From positions 1,674,001 through 1,738,000 of the forward strand of contig NZ_CP045652.1 in NCBI RefSeq assembly GCF_009557615.1: a stretch of DNA of 64,000 bases, written 5' to 3'. Position 1 is the stretch's first letter, and each line of letters begins with the position of its first letter. The notes beneath the pieces are model-generated. The model worked only from the letters and a program-made list of their open reading frames with translations, was not told the DNA's origin and ran no database searches. The stretch comes from Sphingobacteruim zhuxiongii (GTDB taxonomy: Bacteria > Bacteroidota > Bacteroidia > Sphingobacteriales > Sphingobacteriaceae). Position numbers and translations under genes: made by a program. Shown here piece after piece: positions 61,685 to 64,000 of this stretch.

Positions 61685-62620
61685 ATGAAAGCGACTATTT
61701 ATATAATGGCATTTATCGCGTGTTGCTTCACATGTTTGCAACCGCTGAAGGCCCAAGATGAAATAAAATTTACGCCTGTATTTAGATCCTCTGATGTGAC
61801 AGCGGCTTCTGCGAGCATTAACGTGCTCAAAAATAAGTTTAAGAATCAAACCATTAGAGAAGGCTATTTTTCAAAGAATGTAACTCGATTTTTGGTGATT
61901 ATAAATCCTAATAAATTGGATGTTCAAACCTTAGCGGATAAGCAAGTCATCAAATTTAACTTGCAATTTGAAATTTATGACCTGCTCGCTGATCAAATTT
62001 TCCATAGCTTTTCAACTATCTTGGGAGGAGTTGGTAAAACGGAAGCTCAAGCTTTCGCGGTTGCAGTAGATCGGTTAAACCTCGCCAATAAAAATTATGA
62101 TGTAGAATTTAAAGCAGCTATTAAGAAGATTAATGACTATTATGCTCAAAATTGCAGTCAGATATTAACTAGGGCCGAAAGCTTGCTGAATGCTGGTGAA
62201 TATACACAAGCATTTGCTCAAATAGACTTAATTCCGAATATTCAGGATGGGGGATGCATTGACCGCTATAATAGCATCTTTGCTCGTCTTTGGAAAATCT
62301 ATAATACCCACTATTGTGAAAATCAAATCAGTAAAGCCAACTTAATATGGTCCACGAATCCTACGATAGAAGGGGCACAGGAAGCCGGGCGATTTTTACA
62401 AGGAATCGATTTAAATGGTAATTGTAAAGACAGCTTTCAACAATTAGCAACGGGAATTCGTGAAAAGCTAATTAATGATCAATTCGATGAAAAGGAATGG
62501 AGACGTATGGTGCTATCTGGCATTGTTGAAATTGAGAAAAATAAATTGGAAGCTATTCGTGATATTACTTCATCCTATTATAATCGTCTGGCAGGGGATA
62601 CCTACCTAATAATTCCCTGA
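61685..62620 (+). CDS. hypothetical exported protein, last gene of the five-gene operon
   Basis: 311 residues from the ATG at 61685 (5 nt after the DUF6175 stop; an ATG at 61664 would overlap it). Signal peptide MKATIYIMAFIACCFTCLQPLKAQ. The first half has a mixed fold ending in GGVGKTEAQAFAVAVDRLNLANKNYDVEFKA-like helices, the second half is helical with four Cys (NCSQ, GGCID, HYCEN, NGNCKD) that may form disulfides, recalling TPR-like layouts (ARAESLLNAGEYTQAFAQIDLIP). No family recognised. Confidence 0.6.
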   Translation: MKATIYIMAFIACCFTCLQPLKAQDEIKFTPVFRSSDVTAASASINVLKNKFKNQTIREGYFSKNVTRFLVIINPNKLDVQTLADKQVIKFNLQFEIYDLLADQIFHSFSTILGGVGKTEAQAFAVAVDRLNLANKNYDVEFKAAIKKINDYYAQNCSQILTRAESLLNAGEYTQAFAQIDLIPNIQDGGCIDRYNSIFARLWKIYNTHYCENQISKANLIWSTNPTIEGAQEAGRFLQGIDLNGNCKDSFQQLATGIREKLINDQFDEKEWRRMVLSGIVEIEKNKLEAIRDITSSYYNRLAGDTYLIIP

Positions 62621-63087
62621 TTTTATTAGTGATTTCATACTCAAATTTTTATAGTAAAAGTCAGCGTCCTTCATTGGATAGCTGACTTTTCTTTTTAAGA
62701 TTTTTCAAGGTGTTTACTTTATAATACATCGTGTTTTGTTCGGGAGATAACCCGAAAAAATTGGTAAATGATCGAAGCATTCTCGAAGGAATCTCGAAGG
62801 GTGTGTATCAAAAGTACAGTATTCTGTATTTTTTTTTAAAGAGGGTTTTATTCATTTAGACGGAGGAGTGCATGACATTAATATCTTAGTAGAAGCAAGT
62901 ATATTTTAATTGGGCATATCTTGGTCAGGCATTCTATCTGTTTCTTTAAACTCGGGGATACTTGAGCGGGTACTAAAGCCAATAAGAAATTATAACGATG
63001 AATGTAATTTTAGGCGTTACGGTAAATTGGAAGGAAATATTTAGTAGATGAAATGAGTAATTGGAATAAAGGGGCTCAACCCTTATT
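62621..63087. other. intergenic region after the five-gene operon
   Basis: 467 nt without a gene. It holds the operon terminator, a perfect TTCGGG (62739-62744) / CCCGAA (62751-62756) hairpin without T-run, a direct repeat TCTCGAAGG near 62783 and 62793, and the terminator of the broken GNAT gene. Confidence 0.5.
62656..62690 (+). terminator. terminator of the five-gene operon
   Basis: 10-bp stem AAAAGTCAGC / GCTGACTTTT with a 15-nt loop that itself closes TCC/GGA, followed by CTTTTT; 36 nt after the last stop. Confidence 0.8.
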
Positions 63088-63088
63088 C
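63064..63088 (-). terminator. terminator of the GNAT pseudogene
   Basis: GAATAA...GGG pairs with CCC TTATTC with one bulged base; it overlaps the last stop codon of the minus-strand gene. Confidence 0.5.
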
Positions 63089-63585
63089 TATTTAAATAAA
63101 TTAATGATAGTTTTTAGAGGTAGAAACATTCGATTTGACGTTTTCAAAGGCACAAATCCAAGTTTAGCATAGAATTTTGTGGCAATATCATTAATTGGAT
63201 CGACAACGACTGCATGATTTCCAACAAGTGCGCTTATTTCCACGATTCGTTTTAACGCATCGATAAGTAATGCTTGCCCTAGTTTGTTTCCTTGGTAATC
63301 TTTATGAACTGCTAAACGACCTATTATGACTACAGGTATTTCTGAATACTTTAAAGACTTTGCTAAATCTTCTGGAATGTCTGAAAGGTTTATGCTATTC
63401 GAAGAAAGCGTATAATAGCCAATTACATCATTGCCTTTATCAGCAATAACATAACAAACAGCTAATCGCTTTTTGATGTAATGATTTGCATATAGTTTTA
63501 GGTAATTATCTAATTCATCAATCCCACAAGAGAAGTTTTTGCGGTTATGATTTTTTTCTAAAACTGTCGAAATTGGAATTGCAAC
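63088..63585 (-). pseudogene. GNAT acetyltransferase, TA-toxin type, start codon lost at IS junction
   Basis: Open frame of 165 codons that I translated by hand; it has no ATG, GTG or TTG near its beginning and runs back into a stop (63586-63588) inside the adjacent IS end. The sequence begins VAIPISTVLEKNHNRKNFSC and contains the acetyl-CoA motif RLAVHKDYQGNKLGQALL (90-107) and FYAKLGF (138-144), matching the TacT/AtaT-type GNAT toxins that pair with DUF1778 RHH antitoxins. Only a few N-terminal residues seem lost. The antitoxin gene, normally just upstream, is absent from its place; it may lie beyond the IS. Probably silent, unless an IS promoter and rare start rescue it. Confidence 0.75.
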
Positions 63586-64000
63586 TTAAAAGTGGAGACT
63601 TTTTATGCCACTAATAAACTAGTTGATTTATAAAATTTTTCCATTTCATTTGGTGTTTTATTACCTAATCCAGAATGGATTCTTTTTTGATGGTAAAATC
63701 CTTCGATGTATCTAAAGATTTCTAATCTCGCAGCTTCCCTGTTTGCAAATTTTCTGTGATAAACTAATTCACATTTTAGTGTTTTGAAGAAGCTTTCCGC
63801 GACTGCGTTATCCCAACAATTACCTTTCCTGCTCATACTTTGGATAATTTCATTTTTTCCTAATAAAGACTTAAACTCGTTTGCATGCATATTGAGCACC
63901 TCTATCTGAGTGGAAAATCAGACCCTGTTTTACATTCCTTTGGCAATAGCCATTTTAAGTGCTTTTAAAGTTGTATGCTCTGCCGTCATGTCATTACTGA
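63580..64000 (-). mobile_element. IS3-family insertion sequence, right part cut by window edge
   Basis: The transposase frame on the minus strand and its end at 63603 place the 3' end of the element near 63580-63592. A TG at 63580-63581 (TGCAACTTAAAAGTGG) fits the 5'-TG...CA-3' ends of IS3 elements, but without the other end the exact border and any target duplication cannot be fixed. Confidence 0.65.
63603..64000 (-). pseudogene. IS3-family transposase OrfB, C-terminal part with two frameshifts
   Basis: The C-terminal 98 residues (63899-63603) are a clean integrase core: SMSRKGNCWDNAVAESFFKTLK with the third catalytic residue (Glu) and KRIHSGLGNKTPNEMEKF. Upstream, the conserved GLIFHSDRGAQYAC segment with the second Asp lies in another frame (~63935-63882), and MTAEHTTLKALKMAIAK is back in the first frame. 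One base is missing in the A-run after GCC (near 63941) and one is extra in GCAAACGAG (near 63884). The transposase is therefore interrupted, unless these are sequencing errors in A-runs. Confidence 0.75.

Noticed and set aside
62739..62756. TTCGGG/CCCGAA hairpin as a terminator
   Set aside because: No T-run follows on either strand and it is not next to a gene end.

Overview
The window looks like chromosomal DNA of a Bacteroidota bacterium, most likely Sphingobacterium or a close relative in the Sphingobacteriaceae. The base composition is moderately AT-rich. There is a SusC/SusD pair, many TonB-type outer membrane proteins and lipoproteins, a fimbrillin-type protein, -7 boxes of the Bacteroidota form TAnnTTTG, and few Shine-Dalgarno sequences. 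Species cannot be fixed from the sequence alone.

Region by region. 1-2.7 kb: housekeeping genes (end of a DUF3822-type gene, rsmD, coaD) converging on a DEAD-box RNA helicase. 2.8-3.7 kb: a secreted head-GIN (DUF2807) protein. 3.8-8.0 kb: a Crp/Fnr-type regulator followed by a TolC / HlyD / ABC-2 permease operon with no ATPase gene. 8.0-12.4 kb: a GNAT acetyltransferase overlapping a large M48 membrane protease, a secreted alpha/beta hydrolase and a small membrane protein. 12.6-19.3 kb: a minus-strand operon for a complete tripartite ABC exporter (TolC, HlyD, two ATPases, two permeases) behind a TetR regulator. A perfect palindrome lies in front of both the regulator and the operon. 19.4-25.7 kb: pirin, a tiny membrane protein, a Tat-exported Gfo/Idh/MocA oxidoreductase, a trans-aconitate-methyltransferase-like enzyme and a DPP-IV-type peptidase.

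25.9-49.8 kb is an accessory, secreted-enzyme region. It holds a ThuA + sugar-dehydrogenase + cytochrome c fusion and a large esterase-like hydrolase. Next is a four-gene operon (TonB receptor, DUF4876 lipoprotein, DUF6850 barrel, di-heme cytochrome c peroxidase). Then comes a seven-gene series: SusC, SusD, ThuA, two neutral-ceramidase-family proteins, a PVC-type dehydrogenase without its own heme, and a HiPIP. The last series reads as uptake, hydrolysis and oxidation of one unknown substrate, with the HiPIP as a plausible electron acceptor.

50.1-56.8 kb: a TlpA-like thioredoxin protein, a large TPR protein with an odd N-terminus, and a fimbrillin-like lipoprotein with a FISUMP domain preceded by a tiny precursor-like gene. 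57.9-62.6 kb: a tight five-gene operon of exported proteins (outer membrane barrel, two paralogous small proteins, a DUF6175 protein and a last exported protein). I cannot name its function, and it is the best candidate here for an undescribed system. 63.0-64.0 kb: a GNAT-toxin-like gene that has lost its start codon at the edge of an IS3-family element, whose transposase itself carries two small frameshifts.

Non-coding features include a hairpin with a GGGGA loop followed by an identical 33-nt tail, present twice about 9.6 kb apart; two regulator-operator pairs; a tandem 11-bp repeat; and two roughly 1-kb geneless stretches containing orphan terminators.
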